Source: Poecilobothrus nobilitatus (lineage: Eukaryota; Arthropoda; Insecta; Diptera; Dolichopodidae). Taken from it: a stretch of DNA of 64,000 nucleotides. The stretch spans positions 271,118,515 through 271,182,514 of the forward strand of contig OX352773.1 of NCBI GenBank assembly GCA_947095535.1, given 5' to 3'. Below, one piece after another: positions 24,716-38,045 of the stretch; within the stretch, counting starts at the first letter, position 1; each line of letters starts with the position of its first letter. A model generated the notes under the pieces. The model ran no database searches. It worked only from the letters and a program-made list of their open reading frames with translations, and was not told the origin of the DNA. The translations under genes were made by a program, and so were the position numbers.

Positions 24716-27700
24716 GTATTATATAATAATATATACAAGTACATATATTTATACATTTATTTTAATAACTCACTCACGTTTTTGGTTATTTAATAGTATT
24801 AAAATAATTTTATTGAGATTTTAAAACCAGTTAATGTTAAAGTATTTTTATTATAATGAAATATTTAATTTTAAACAAATCCAAAACCCATAATAATAAA
24901 TGAATATATAGATAAAATTAAAGTGTTAATTTATTATTTACTACTATATTTGCATATAGACAGGCAATACAAAGTTGTTTTATATAAAAGGATTAATTAA
25001 CTTTTAATACATAGTTTGCATAGTTTAAAATCAGGTCAAATATTAAGAAAAACTTTTTGACAATTATTATAAGATATTTCCTACTTGACTTTTTCAAGTT
25101 TCCTTTTTAAAAATTCGGAATTACAATATTTTTTTTTTCAGTGAATTGCCTTAAATTTTTAAAACTTTCAATAATTCTTCGTATCTTCTCCGAATTTACA
25201 AAGGTATCTTGTAAATAAGTATTTATTCTACTATAAAGCACAACTTAATGTATTCAAAAATATAAAATTCATTAAGAATATAACGGAAATATGGTTATTT
25301 TTTTTCTGAAATTATTATAATATTAATTTGAATATTTTTTTTTACCTAAATACTTTTTTTAGATAGTTTTCTTTCTGCTTAATTATTTTTTATGCATCGT
25401 ATTACTAAAAAGATTTTATTTAATAAGAGTTTTTGAATTATATATTTATTCTATTTTATTATTTTTGTGAAATATTGCTGTTTTTTTTATTTTTTGCTTT
25501 AAAAATTTTAATTAATTTATTAATAATTTTAAATTTTGGACGAAACGTTTTTTTTTTCTTGTTTTAGTTCATAATATAAAATTTTAGAAATTCATAAAAT
25601 AAGGTACAACTTGTCTTTTTTTCTTTAATTTTTTTTAAAATTATTTTTTTTTTTTTGCGGTTTTATTTTTTTTCTTTTTTGGTTTTGTTTATTGCGTATA
25701 TCATTGTTTCACATTTTTTGCTTTTAATAAAAAGTTTAACAATTTTTTAATAATTAATATTACGTATGTTTTCTGTTTTATCTTGTATTAAACTGCACTT
25801 TTATGGTGTTAACGATTTTAAGTTTTTAAATTCGTAAATGTTATCAAAAAAAAAATTATTATGTATGATAGATCGGAAATAAACCAAAAATTTTATAAAT
25901 GCTATATTGCTAGTTATTTTTATTAACCAATAACTCTAATTTTTATATATTTTTATTTTTATTGAATTAAAATTACGAAATCTTTTGAAAACTTTAATAT
26001 TGTATTAATCCTAAGTTTTAATAAATAAAAATTTCCTTATATAAATTCAGTGAAAATAATTAAATACATAGAAATATTTTTATTTAAGTTTTAAAAAGTT
26101 AATGATTTAAATTAATGCAGTGCAAGAATTCAAATTTAAAACAAATTTAATAATTATCGATATTGGACGCAACTTGGGAGTATTTTTATGTGCATAGAAA
26201 GTTTTCAAAAGATTTACAAGTTCCTTTTTTTGAATTGTTATTTTTCTAAAGTGATTTAAAATAAACTTTTAAAACAGTATGCAAAATTAAACAACTTTCT
26301 TTTATTATTTAATAAGGCAGTATTTAATTTTTAGATTAAAAAAAAAAATTCTTTTTAAAATGTTATATCATAAATATAATTTTGAAAATGTTAACGTTAA
26401 GAAATATAATATTTTATTTCATTATTTTATAACATATAAAATTTAATTTTTACATAATTGTATATATTTTTAACTGAATATTTTTATTTTTTTGTGAAAA
26501 TTTTATTGGTGTTGTCCTTTATTAAATAGCATACCTTTTAACTTTAATAAAAATAATAATAAATATAGTAAAAAAAAAAACCAAAAAGAAATACTTTTAA
26601 ATAATATCGTATATTTTCTTCTAAGCATTTTATAAAATAAATTGTACAAAATGAAATAAAAATTATTAAAAAATAAAATGAAATAAAGTTGAAATAAATT
26701 TAATTTATTTAAATTAACAAGATTTTTAGCTGTTAATTATTTATATTTTAATTTTGTTTTGAATATATTTAGTTGGGCATAAAAAATACAAGAAATACTA
26801 ATTTTTTTTAATTACAGAATTTTTTGTAATATATTTATAAAAATTTACTACAAATGAAAGAACAAAATAAGATACAATTAAAAGCTTAAATTTGTTACTG
26901 TAAACAGAATATTTAACTAATTTAAAAACTTTTATTCAAATTTAAAATAAATTCTAAAATATATTTTACTTAAGTCTTAATTTTTATTAACAATATGTTT
27001 CTTAAGATGCTACAATCAAATTTTTTTTTTTTTGTTAATTTAGTTATATTTTTATTTATTCTTTGAATATCTTTTCTCTCATAATATTTTTATATGATTG
27101 CTATTAAATATGCACCATATAAATTTCAACATTTATGAAAACGAATGTTTTCTTGAATGAATATTTAAAAAATATCACTTAAATTTATCTATTGATCGAA
27201 TAAGAAATAAAGTTTTTATACTTTTTATTTAAAATTAATAATTTTTGTAAATTAAAATAGAGTAATGTTTTTTTTAATTAGTTACTTAAGCCATAATAAT
27301 AATATAATTTCTTCCTTCCAGACAATGGATACCTAAGGCAAGTTAAAATAAATGTAGCATAATTTTTGTATGTTTATTATAAGATGGTTTAAACATTTAA
27401 TAGGTATCAAAGTAAAAATTGCTAGACTATAATCAAACGTTTCATATATTTTTATAAATTTATGGACCCTTCAATACAAATTTTTATAGAGTTTTTAATA
27501 GCTTGTATTGCTTAATGAACGAATATAAATTACAATTACAATTTTTTTTTGTTGTTAAAATACTCGAAACATTGTAAATATTCATAGTTATTGTGCAAAT
27601 AATTTTTTCTTATTAATTTGGAAATTCTAGTAAGAATGCAGACGGATTATTTGTTATTTTTTATAGTAGATCACAGATATTAAGCAGTTAAATTTTTTAT

Positions 27701-27913
27701 GAGGGTTGGTAAATTGTTATAATTAATAATCTAAATTTGCAATTTTTAATTTACAATATGAATTTATAAAGATGAAAATTCTTATATTAATTTTACTTTG
27801 ATTGCCTCAAAAAATGTTGTAATCATCTTTAAAATGTTTCCTTTGTTTAACATAAAATAATGTTTTGATTATCAATTAAATGTATTTTTTAATAATATAT
27901 AAAAAATATGTTA
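22546..27913. other. Long AT-rich stretch without recognisable features
   Basis: More than 5 kb of extremely A/T-rich sequence with very few long open frames and no recognised transposon. A pure TA microsatellite sits at 24682-24714. The right end is the 3' flank of Mkk4. It could hold the introns or UTRs of unseen genes, but nothing supports that. Confidence 0.5.
24682..24714. repeat. (TA)n microsatellite
   Basis: An uninterrupted AT dinucleotide run of about 33 bases, followed by CGTATTATATAATAATATAT. Confidence 0.9.
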
Positions 27914-29613
27914 TTAACTTTCAGCTGGTTGATTTGTTGTGAATTGAGTGATACCATCCATTTCCATTGACTCTAATACGTCTGTGACGTATGCAGATAC
28001 ATCGGTATGACTTCGTTCCCCACGTTGAATAAATGGCATTTGTAATAGTTTACTATATTTAGGACGCTCACTTTCGTCTTTAATTAGACTTAAATTTAAA
28101 AAAAATTGATAAATTTTAATATAAGTAGTATTAGTTTGAATGAATCAATTTTTGGTAATTAAAATGTAAAAAGATAAAAAATAAACAGCACTCAGAACTG
28201 CTGTAAATAAGCCGACTTATAAAATTTATATTAGCCATTGTATAAATTGCAACTGCTGTAACAAAAGGTCTTTAATCCTCATGTAACCAATATCCCATAT
28301 GGTCTAGTGGCTAGGATATCTGGCTTTCACCCAGAAGGCCCGGGTTCGATTCCCGGTATGGGAAACTTTTTTTAATTACAATTTAAAATTTTTTTTGAAA
28401 TTTACTTACCAAGTATTTACAAATTCAACAAATTCTTCAGAAAACTGCAAAGTATCATTATATGATGCAGTAAGCCTAGGTGGATCACCTTGTACAACCT
28501 GGAATAATTTATCTGAATTAAATTCAATACATTATAAGAAAATAATTTTACTAACTTGGCATAATTGTTCAAAAACAGAATCCCACTTCTTATAAGGAAA
28601 AGTTCCTGTAGCAACTTCCATTAGAGTTATACCCAAAGACCAGACATCACTTCGAACATCATAACCTTTAGCCCTTTCTGGATCAATACGTTCAGGCTAA
28701 ATAAGTACAATATTTAATAAATTTATAATACATTTGGATGGGTGCACACTTACAGCCATATAAGGTCTACAACCAGCATCTTTTGTTTTTGCAATAGAAT
28801 CAACTAATTGCCCCGAAATGCCAAAATCACATAATTTAATATCCCCACGTTTATGTAATAAAATATTGCTTGGTTTAACATCCCTGTGTATTATATTTAG
28901 CTTTTCTTTCAAATAATTTAAAGCGTTTACTGTTGCAACCGTAATTTTTGCCAAAATTGATTCTGGTATACGCTGTTGTTTTCTTTCATAAATGTATTTA
29001 TAAAATTTATCCAATGATGTGTCCATTAATTCCATACAAATCCAACAATCACCTTCTTTAAACAAAGCTCCATAAAATTGAACTATATAATTGCAATCGT
29101 TTGATTTCATTACAACTTCTAAATCCATTAAAAGTTGCTTTTGTTCCTTTTCATCAACTGTTGAACGTATTCGTTTAACTGCCATTACAGTTCCAGTTGT
29201 ACGAAAAACCATTTTATTTACTGCACCAAAGCCACCACGACCAATTTCGCCTAAATCCTCCATATCATCAGATGTAAAATGATAAACTTCTTTTGGATTA
29301 TCGCCAAGTTGTAACTTTCCACTTGCTTGTATTTTAATTCGTTCTCTAGTTCTTTCACTTAATTGAACAACAGCAGGTGCAGATATGGCCGCTTGAGGTA
29401 TTAGCGCTGACTCACCTGTCCCATCTTGCAGACTTAACGCCAATAACCTTTTACTTCTTGTTGGTGAGGATAAATTTAAACTGTTAAATCCTAAATCATT
29501 AGGTGGAGGACGAGATCTGCTACCTTAATATTAATAAACAATTTAATTTTTTTTTAAAATTATATTTAATTTATTATCTACATACTTGGTTGTTTTGACA
29601 TATCGTCAGCCAT
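27914..29613 (-). CDS. Mkk4: MAP kinase kinase 4 (JNK kinase kinase), five exons, 400 aa
   Basis: Exons are 29613-29586, 29523-28754, 28696-28556, 28498-28410 and 28088-27914. All junctions are GT/AG with consistent phase (1203 coding bases), and the length matches the family (about 400 aa). The N-terminus has a basic-hydrophobic D-site-like docking motif (RSKRLLALSL, residues 32-41). The kinase domain shows the glycine loop GRGGFG (104-109), the MAVK lysine K126, HRD with D224 and DFG with D242. It also has the activation segment SIAKT, in which S252 and T256 correspond to the two sites phosphorylated in MKK4. APERIDP follows across an exon junction, and a KDESERPKYSKLLQMPFI-type C-lobe end is present. 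By homology it is the cytoplasmic dual-specificity kinase that activates JNK. It is divergent from HPS5, and the last intron hosts an antisense tRNA gene. The first-exon call rests on a small 28-base exon with a consensus GTATGT donor. Confidence 0.95.
28293..28364 (+). tRNA. tRNA-Glu (anticodon UUC), nested in the last Mkk4 intron
   Basis: This is a 72-base tRNA. The acceptor stem pairs TCCCATA (28293-28299) with TATGGGA (28357-28363), with discriminator A. It has an A box TGGTCTAGTGGCTAGG, an anticodon arm CTGGCTTTCACCCAG with TTC in the loop, and a T arm with B box GGTTCGATTCC. No intron and no CCA are encoded. A T7 run at 28367-28373 fits a pol III terminator. It lies on the strand opposite Mkk4, between exons 4 and 5. 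It appears intact and functional, unlike the tRNA-derived SINE heads elsewhere in the window. Confidence 0.95.
28367..28373 (+). terminator. RNA polymerase III T-run terminator of tRNA-Glu
   Basis: Seven T residues start two bases after the discriminator base, the usual pol III termination signal. Confidence 0.8.
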
Positions 29614-31489
29614 ATTTTCTTCTGCACAGCAGCAAAGTAATCACAATATAATTTTTAATAAACAATTTGTGTTATACACACATTACACATAATAAAAAAA
29701 CTTTCACTTAAACTTAGTTAAAAATATTTTAATAAGAATTATTATTCTTGTCTTAAAAGTATATCCTTTGCAAAATAAAACTTCTTCCAAAGCAATCGAC
29801 AGTGTGACAATTTAAATAATTGAATTGTATTGTAATTTGTAAATTGTCAAATGACTCAAATAATTATATTCGATGTTAAATTGAATCGATCATCAATTCA
29901 TTTTCGAATTATTTCGAAATTTATTTTGAACTATTTGTTTCGCATTACCGCCACTTGCCAGTCGCCACCATCAGAATCCAGAACTAATATTATAGATAAA
30001 TAAATACTAATAGATAGGCAGTGAAGAAAATATTTTCAGACAATTTTGAGAAACAGCTGAGTGAACCGTGCGTATGTAGGTGCTTTAGCTTCCTCAAAAA
30101 TAGGTTCCTAAAAGGTGAAATAAATTCATTTCTAATTTTTTTAAGAATTTTATCAGTTATTTTGTTATACAAGTAGTTCAAATTTTGAATAACCTTAATT
30201 AAATTAAATATTAATTTTAAAAACAAAATATATAATTTATTAAGTAATATAAAAACATTAAATATAAACATTAAACAGCTGAGTGTATACATATTATAAA
30301 ACGAAAGTGTGTACATATTATATACGAAATGTATACATATTATAAAATGCATATGTGTTTTTTTGACTGAATACCTTAAGATAGGAAAACACATAAGAAA
30401 AGAAACTACTATAGCTAACTCCCCATCTATTAGTTAATATATCTATGACTAATATAAATAATTGTCTTTTATTTTCTAATCCTCATTTTTTTATATACAA
30501 TTTTACAGCTTTAAATTATTAAAAAATCTTTATAGATATAATGGACAAACTTTTAATTAAATTACATAGTAGGCTGGTTTCCATGAGAAATTTCGTGGAT
30601 ATTATCGCAACTTTAGAAAGAGAAAAATATAGTGTGTGTAGTGTGTACTGCCAAAGAGAAAGTGGTAGAAAAAAATTTTATTATTAATATTACAGCAACA
30701 CGACAGTTGAAAATGTACATAACATAATTTATTAATGTTTATATTCAAATTGAGCTAAAGATTTAAAATTTTTTATTTATAAAGTTGTTAAAAACAATAT
30801 AGTTTATTAATAATATTTTTATACCTTAATATAGTTTGTCACTAAAAAATAAAAAAATAAAAATTTTAATATTTGTTTAATTTTTTGACACTTCAAAATT
30901 TAAATACCATGGTAGTGAGAAATTTTTTTGAAAGAATACAATTTTTGCATATGCATTAAAATATCCACGATATTTATAGCAAAATATATTCAGAGAACAT
31001 ATTTTCGTGGATATTTATGGTTACTTTACTTTCTTGGATATTTTCAAATGTTTCATGGATATTTTTTTAGCTTTATCTCTTTGAAGCACATATCATTTTT
31101 GTATCTTCTGCCTATGCTCTAACATTTTCGTGGATATATCGGTCTAATGTTACGAAGGATATTTTTCAGTTTCTCCCATATTTAAAAAGTGTTAATTAAA
31201 ACTGATAGTCTGAAACAGAGGTCAGTGCTGAAGCACTAACTGAATAATTAAACGTGTAAACAGCGCCAATGTTGTATTTTTTCAATGATCAAAAACATGC
31301 CGATTCGATTGTATTGTTGTAAATGTAACACTAACAAGCCAATGCCAAATGTCAAGTTTTCATTCATTTAACTATGGAATATGTATTATTTTCAATGTTT
31401 TTAGAAAAATCTTTTTTTTATTAGTTAAAAATATATAAAGTTATAAATAAGTTTATTTTCAATGGAAAAAAAGTAAAGAGGTAATCATT
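29614..31489. promoter_or_regulatory. Divergent intergenic region between Mkk4 and HPS5
   Basis: About 1.9 kb separate the two start codons, so both promoters must lie here. Exact elements cannot be placed by eye. The stretch contains a short direct repeat GTATACATATTATAAAA (about 30285-30345). It also has a loose array of TTTCGTGGATATTT-like motifs between about 30585 and 31165, in both orientations. Small open frames here lack any recognisable homology. Confidence 0.5.
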
Positions 31490-34400
31490 ATGAATGATAT
31501 ATTTACGTTGTCGAATTATTTCGACTACACATCTTCAATAAATGAACCTTTGAGACACACACAAAGAATTAAGGTAAGATTGAAGTTAAAAATAAAATAT
31601 TACAAGCATATACAAAATAACTTAAAAACTTCAGTATACATGTTTTGATGCATCACCCAAATATTTTATTTTTGGAGCAACATCAGGTAGTTTGTATTTG
31701 TTCAACAGGAAACCACAATTTTGTAAATTTCTGCATTTAATTCCAACAAAATATGGACCAATTAGCCATGTTCTAATATCACCAGGGGAAAAACTGGTCG
31801 CCTTCGCTACTAGTAAAGGCGTTATTTGCGTTTATGTTATAAATTTATCAGCAAATTCACCACCTCAAATTATTACTACTGGATTTAGTTCAGATATATC
31901 ACAAATAACTAGTTTACATTGGCATTCAGACGAACGTCAATTTTATTTTGGTGATAAAAAGGGTCAAGTAAATTTAGTAACATTAACTTATTTTATGGTA
32001 AGTATAATTAGATTTTAGTTTTAAATAATTTAATTCTATATCAACGATTAAAAATATTTTTGTAAAAAAAATGAATATCAATTATCAATTTTATTTTTAG
32101 GGGCGGACACTTTTGAATTTATCAGTCCATCCAATATTGTTTTTAGAGGCACCTATCGTCCAGATAAGTGACTTTGAATCATTATTATTAGTTTCAAATT
32201 GTACGAAATGTATTTTATGTAATACAGAATATGAGGAGTATAAACAGATTGGAAATCGTCCGCGAGATGGTGAATACGGAGCCTGCTTTGCTATATCATC
32301 TAATGAAAATTTATTTCCATCACGTATTTATTGTGGTAGACCTGGATCAAGAATATGGGAAGTGGATTTAGAAGGAAATGTTTTAAAGACTCATCAGTTT
32401 AAGCAAGCATTAGCTTGTCCGCCGATAAATTTTCCAAAAATTTATTCGTCATGTACGAATTCCATTATCCCATCACAAGAAGAAAAACATGCTTTGCTAA
32501 ATGACACGATTGACACCGATATTGAATATCAAAATAAAGAAGTTGTTGAGTCAGGAGACGAAATCGAAAATGTTGATGTAGTAGAATATTATCCGCAAAA
32601 CTTACAGTTTTCCAAACTACAAACAATACGTGGTGATCTTATTTTTACATACACTGATAATGGATTGTATATATTTGATATGCGCCAATCAAAAGTAATT
32701 CTTTGGTCAAACCGATTTGAAAGAATAGCAGATTGTCATGTTGTTGGTCTTGATGAAATTCTTGTCTTTACGGCGGGTGGATCTATTTATTCAGTGCGAT
32801 TGCAAATTTTACAAACTTTAGCTTTGGAATTAGTACAACAAGCAAAGTATTTGGAGTGTAGTTGGTTGATGAAAAAAAATTTAAAATATTTTGCTGAAAA
32901 AGCTAAAGAGGATTATGATTTAGTATTATTAAATGACATTAAAAGTTATTTAATTAATACTAATCAATACGAATTATTAAATGATCTTTCAGTAATATTT
33001 GATAGTATAACACAAGCTGAAAATGAACTAAGTAGTGGAAGTGGTAGTGGAAGTATTCCAACTGATAGAAGAAGTAATAGTAGTAAAAGAAGTGGAAGCA
33101 GTAACAATAAAAGGTATGTCTTTTAAAATATTTGAAACTTTAAAATATTGTTCTATAAAATATTTACATCGCTTGTTATTATTTTGTTTGTGAAACTTCT
33201 GTTTGAATTTAAACTTTAAATTTACCAGAAAACCAATTGACTGCGAAAAGCAAAAGTAAATTGCAGATTTTGAAACTGATTTTACCCATGCAAATATATA
33301 TTATATGTAATAATTTATCTCTGTATGTTGCAAGCAAACAATTGATTAAACAAATTTAATATACTGTAGCAACTAAAATTATTTTCAAGAAAGTGGAATA
33401 TATAAGCTTTTTTAAATATGTCATGAACTTGAAGGCACCTAAAAATAGTTTTGTTATATATTTGAGTATGCGCCGTTGGTTATGTTAATGTTTCTTGGTT
33501 GAATTCACAGTCTATTTTTATTTTTTTTTATAATGAACAACTAAGTTCTTAAGATTTTAATTTGATAAAAAAATTTATTATAACTGAATTTTTATTTTAC
33601 TTTTAGTGATCTAGATCAACAAAGCATCAATAGTACACTTAATGGTAGCGAAAGTGGTGTTTATGTTTTAGAAAATGCCTTTTGTGATAATCTGAAGTTA
33701 AATTCAGACCGTGAAAAGCATTTTAAGGATGCCCTTTTAACAGTGACTGGAAAATTTGGAAAGAATATTATTAAATATAAGTTTAACATATTTAGCGAGG
33801 AACAAAAAAAATTGGTGAATGATTTGATTCCGTCATCTGTTTCAGCGGTAAAAACAGCTGTGGCAGCAGCTGCCGGTCAAGCAATACCCTTAAATCAATT
33901 TAATTCAGAGATACTTGTAGAAGAAAGGGAATTACCTTTTCAAAATATAAATTTTGATATGGATTCGAAGGATGAAGAAATTGTTGTCAAAAGATCTTCT
34001 CGTAAAACTGCAACAGCATCTGTCACTGAAAGTGATATAATGAGTACTGCAACAATATCAAATGAGGAAAAGACAATTTATAATTTATTTTTAATCTGTC
34101 GTTCTTCAAAAATAAGTAATACAAACTTTTTAGACAGATATAGCTGTGTATTTGATTTATATACATCAAGTGAAATTATAAACATTTTAAATAAACTGGA
34201 CAATGTGATGCGTGAACATGGTGATGGTGAATTGGAAGCAAAGGCAAATTGTTACGAAATGTATTTTAATTATTTAAAGCCTGAACTAATATATGAGTTT
34301 GATAAAGAATCAGTTGAACTAGAATATATCATAAATGGATTTTGCCTTTTAAATACACAAACATCATCCCCTACAGGTTCAACACAAAATCAGACAATAA

Positions 34401-34960
34401 TAAGATGTGATGAATGTGATTTTCCTGTACGTTTTAGTAATAGCTGTCGTTATCATGAACTTGGTGAAGTTTTATTCAAATTTTTATGGTCGCGTGGTGA
34501 TCAAGAGCGTTGTTATGATATTTTAAAACAAGTTCCGGCGATGTTTGATGTCGTGTGTCGCTTTTACATTACCGACATGAATTTATCAAAAGTAATACCA
34601 ATTTCTCTTAATTATTGTTCAGCATCCGTTTTTGAAGAAGCAGCCAAATATTATGATATAACAGCATGGAATAAATGTTTTGAGTTATTTGCAATGATTC
34701 AAAAAGGACAATTTAATTGTATAAACTGCGATAAAATTGTTAATATAAATGTTGATAGGCATTTCTTTTATACGTGGAATTGTTTTTTAAATTTAGCTTT
34801 ACAATTTTTAGATTCTGAAATAATTTTAGACTATATTGAAAATTATGCTCATCTTATACCAAATGAAGCAATTGACAAAGATTTTTATCTTAAATGTTTA
34901 GCAAATGCTTCTAATTGCATTGATTATGATAACGACTATAATAATGATTTGTTCTATTGA
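31490..34960 (+). CDS. HPS5: HPS5 (Hermansky-Pudlak syndrome 5, BLOC-2 subunit; Drosophila pink), four exons, 937 aa
   Basis: Exons are 31490-31573, 31635-31997, 32101-33113 and 33607-34960, all GT/AG with matching phases (2814 coding bases including the TGA). The N-terminal half is a WD40-like beta-propeller: GATSGSLYLFNR near 43-54, VAFATSKGVICVY near 83-95 and FYFGDKKGQVNLVTL near 130-144. The HPS5 signature IGNRPRDGEYGACF (199-212) is followed by YCGRPGSRIWEVDLEGNV. A Ser/Gly-rich linker ends exon 3. The helical C-terminal part has two CxxC pairs (C754/C757 and C858/C861) that could bind zinc. By family knowledge BLOC-2 (HPS3, HPS5, HPS6) directs cargo to lysosome-related organelles such as eye pigment granules. 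The length is between the Drosophila and human proteins. The start ATG opens a short 28-codon exon. Confidence 0.93.
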
Positions 34961-36645
34961 ATATTCTTTAAATAACATTTACTTCTACAAGTTTTGTCAA
35001 CAATTTTACTCAAAAATATGTCCTAGTGATAAAATGTTTAAAATTAAAATATACGCAAAATATAGTATTTCTCGTTAGTGTTTTATAATTTTACTAATCT
35101 TATCAGTCAATAGTTTTATATTTTTTGAAATTAATCAAATTTTTATTTAATATATAAATCAATATTTAAATAAACAAAAATTCTAATTTATCACAAAGTA
35201 ATTGTTCTTATCTTATTTTATAAGTTATGAGAATTATTAATAAGAGAAAAAATAAGGCATATTAAATTATATAAAAAACAAAAATGCATAGTTAAATAAT
35301 AATATATAAATATTTACATATATATTAAGTTAAAATTGGAAAATTAAGCTTTAAATGTAAATACAGCATAATATATTCAACATTCTAAATATTTTTAATT
35401 ATTTTCTTTTGTTTACAATAAATTTGAGATTATTTATTGTTCTTTTGTTTGCTCTTAAAGATTTTATTTTAGTAAAATATTTTAATATATTTCATAAAGA
35501 ATTTACATCATTATTTTCTATTAATTTTTTATATTGTTTAAAATTTTAATGTACTTAAGTTTTAAATTCTTTTTGATTTAAATTTTTTTTTGATAATTAC
35601 AAGCTCCTAATTTATCTCTTAAGTATTTTGAAAGTCTCAAAAACAGTAACAATATAATATAAATTCATTTGTAAATAGTTATATCAATAAAATAAAAAAA
35701 AAATCTGACTGATATTTACTCCGCAAAAATTAAATTAAATTTTAGTTAAAATAAAAAAAAAATCATGTTTTACCTAAATAAATAAAAATATATATAAATA
35801 TTTTTAACAATTATGCCAAAAATAAAATATTACTTACAATTCAAGTAAATGTACCAATATAAATTGTAAAACTAAAGTTTTACAATGTTAAAATTAAAAA
35901 AAGATTTAAAAAATAATTATTTTTTTAGGATAGTTTTGAAAAATTAAATTAAAAATAGCAATAGAATAAAATGTATTTATTCAAATTACACATATGTAGT
36001 TATAATACACCTAGTATTCATCAATCTGAAAACAGATATCAATAATAAATATAATTCTTAATCTTACTTAAACTCAAAATATTAAACAATAAAATAAACA
36101 TACTTATTATATTAAAAATTAATAATATCAATTGGTTGTAAATTATTTTTGTTTTTAGCTATTTAAACCGAACGTAATTTCAAAAGATATTTGCAGCACT
36201 TACATAGGTATGTAACTAATATTGTCTTAGAATCTAAAAATTTGACAGATATCAAATAGTAAATAATTACATTTTGCTGACCATTCTTTATTTTTATAGG
36301 TTGATTAATTTGTTAAATAAAAATTTTAAGTCTTTAAACTTTCTATTAAACTCTTAATTCTTAATGGAAAATTTTTGTTTTAGAATATTTTTTATCGTTT
36401 TAACTATAAAAATGTTTTAAAATAAATATATGTAGTTTGATTAGTTATACATTTTCCTAATATGATGGCATGCCCAGAATACATGCCCAACATAAGAAAA
36501 AATTGATATTCGATTCATATGATATAGAAGCACATATAATTACTGTTGAATTTCTACATTTACATTGAAGAAGATAATGGGTTGAAATTGTTTCCTTAAT
36601 AATTTATGTAAGTAATACTAATTAATTATTACAAAATGGTGTTTT
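34961..36645. other. Convergent intergenic region between HPS5 and the F-box-like gene
   Basis: The two genes point towards each other here. Several AATAAA-like signals and A/T runs are present, as expected of two 3' ends. No exon or transposon was recognised. Confidence 0.5.
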
Positions 36646-38045
36646 TCAAATAATATCACTTGCAGTTTTAAAAATATAATTTTTGAAATATTGCTCTCCT
36701 ACAAATGACACTGAAATAAATGGTTTGAGTTCATCAAATTCAATATCCTAGATAAAAATAAAAAGCCACGTTTTTTTATAAAGTAAAAATTAAATTAACT
36801 AAAAATTACCTTTTGTATGATTTCATTTTCGAAATTAGCTTTAATTTTTAAATTTAAAGTTAAATTTGCTTTTGCTGCTTTCATTATATTTAATAAATAT
36901 TGTTCATCAAATAATCCACTTATTTGGATATATTTTATTTTTGTTGTTCTTAGAAAATCTAGAAAAATTTTAGAGTTTACTTCTAAACTATTGTAATATC
37001 CTGAATAATTTAGTATAAAACTAATATGCAATCTGTTTAAATAGTTTAATTTATTTAAAATTGTCCAATCAATATTCCAAAAGTCATAAAATGATATTAA
37101 ATATAATTCTTCTAAATTTGAAAACTCTTTAATATCTTTTAATATTTGTGAATTATAATTTGATGTAACATTAGTTTTATGTAATTTTAAAACTTTAATT
37201 GTTTTACAACATTTCGAAATATCAGTTATTTGATATAAATTTTCTTTTATTGAAAGTTTTTTTAAATTTTTTATATTTCCAATAAATTTTAAATAGATAT
37301 CTTTATTTTCTGTACTTAATGCTAAATTTTCAATTTTTAATTTTAAAATATTATCGAAAATGTTTTCAATAAAATTAGTAAATTTTAAATTTGGTCCAAA
37401 AATTGAACGTACATCAAGAGTATTTAAATTTATTAAGGAATTACTCAAGCAAAAAAAATATTTTAATTGAATTGATGAATTTTTAAACAAAATTAAAATT
37501 TTTAATTTTTTAAATTTTTCAATATATTTTCCTGTAATATAACTGCATTCTGATAAATCTAATAATATGAGTTGTTTACATTTTATTGAAAAAGTTTTTA
37601 AAAGTTTATTTGGATCTTCTTTATTTTGAAGATAAAGTTGCAATTTTTTTAAATTTCCAATACAATACGATTTTAAAATTAATTTATTTATTGTTTTATA
37701 ATAGTTATATTCTAATTCTTGTGTAAATTTTAATATTAAAAAGTTTATATTTTTACAATATTTTAATATAAATTTTAAAATTCTAATATTATGGACATTA
37801 TTTTGATCAAAGATGAATTCAAGATGTTGTATAAATTTTCCTATTAATTTAAGAGTATATTTAATATCATCAATATCCCAAGTTTGAAAATTTTTTATTA
37901 TAAATTTTCTAAAGTTTCTTTCAAAAGTCTTTTTTGTAATTATATTTGCTGTTATGAATTCAATTTGATCTTTTAAATTTAAATATGAGAATATTTCATT
38001 TAAACAATATTCGTTAAGTCTTAAATTTTGAACATTCGGATCCAT
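36646..38045 (-). CDS. F-box-like/leucine-rich repeat protein, two exons, about 445 aa
   Basis: Exon 1 is 38045-36810 and exon 2 is 36747-36646, joined by a 62-bp GT/AG intron in phase 0. Without splicing the frame stops a few codons after the donor. The N-terminus LNEYCLNEIFSYLNLKDQ (residues 11-28) has the Leu/Pro-poor F-box-like pattern common in fly F-box/LRR proteins. The rest is a succession of irregular leucine-rich units such as LKKLQLYLQNK, LILLDLSEC and LEELYLISF. F-box proteins recruit substrates to SCF ubiquitin ligases through the LRRs; here that role is inferred. The coding DNA is strongly A/T-biased with many Lys, Asn and Ile codons. Insect genomes often carry expansions of such genes, so a precise orthologue cannot be given. 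The second exon is the less certain part. Confidence 0.8.

Noticed and set aside
30541..30690. Short ATG-initiated frame (about 49 codons) in the Mkk4/HPS5 intergenic region.
   Set aside because: Too short, without homology, and overlapping the GTGGATATT motif array.
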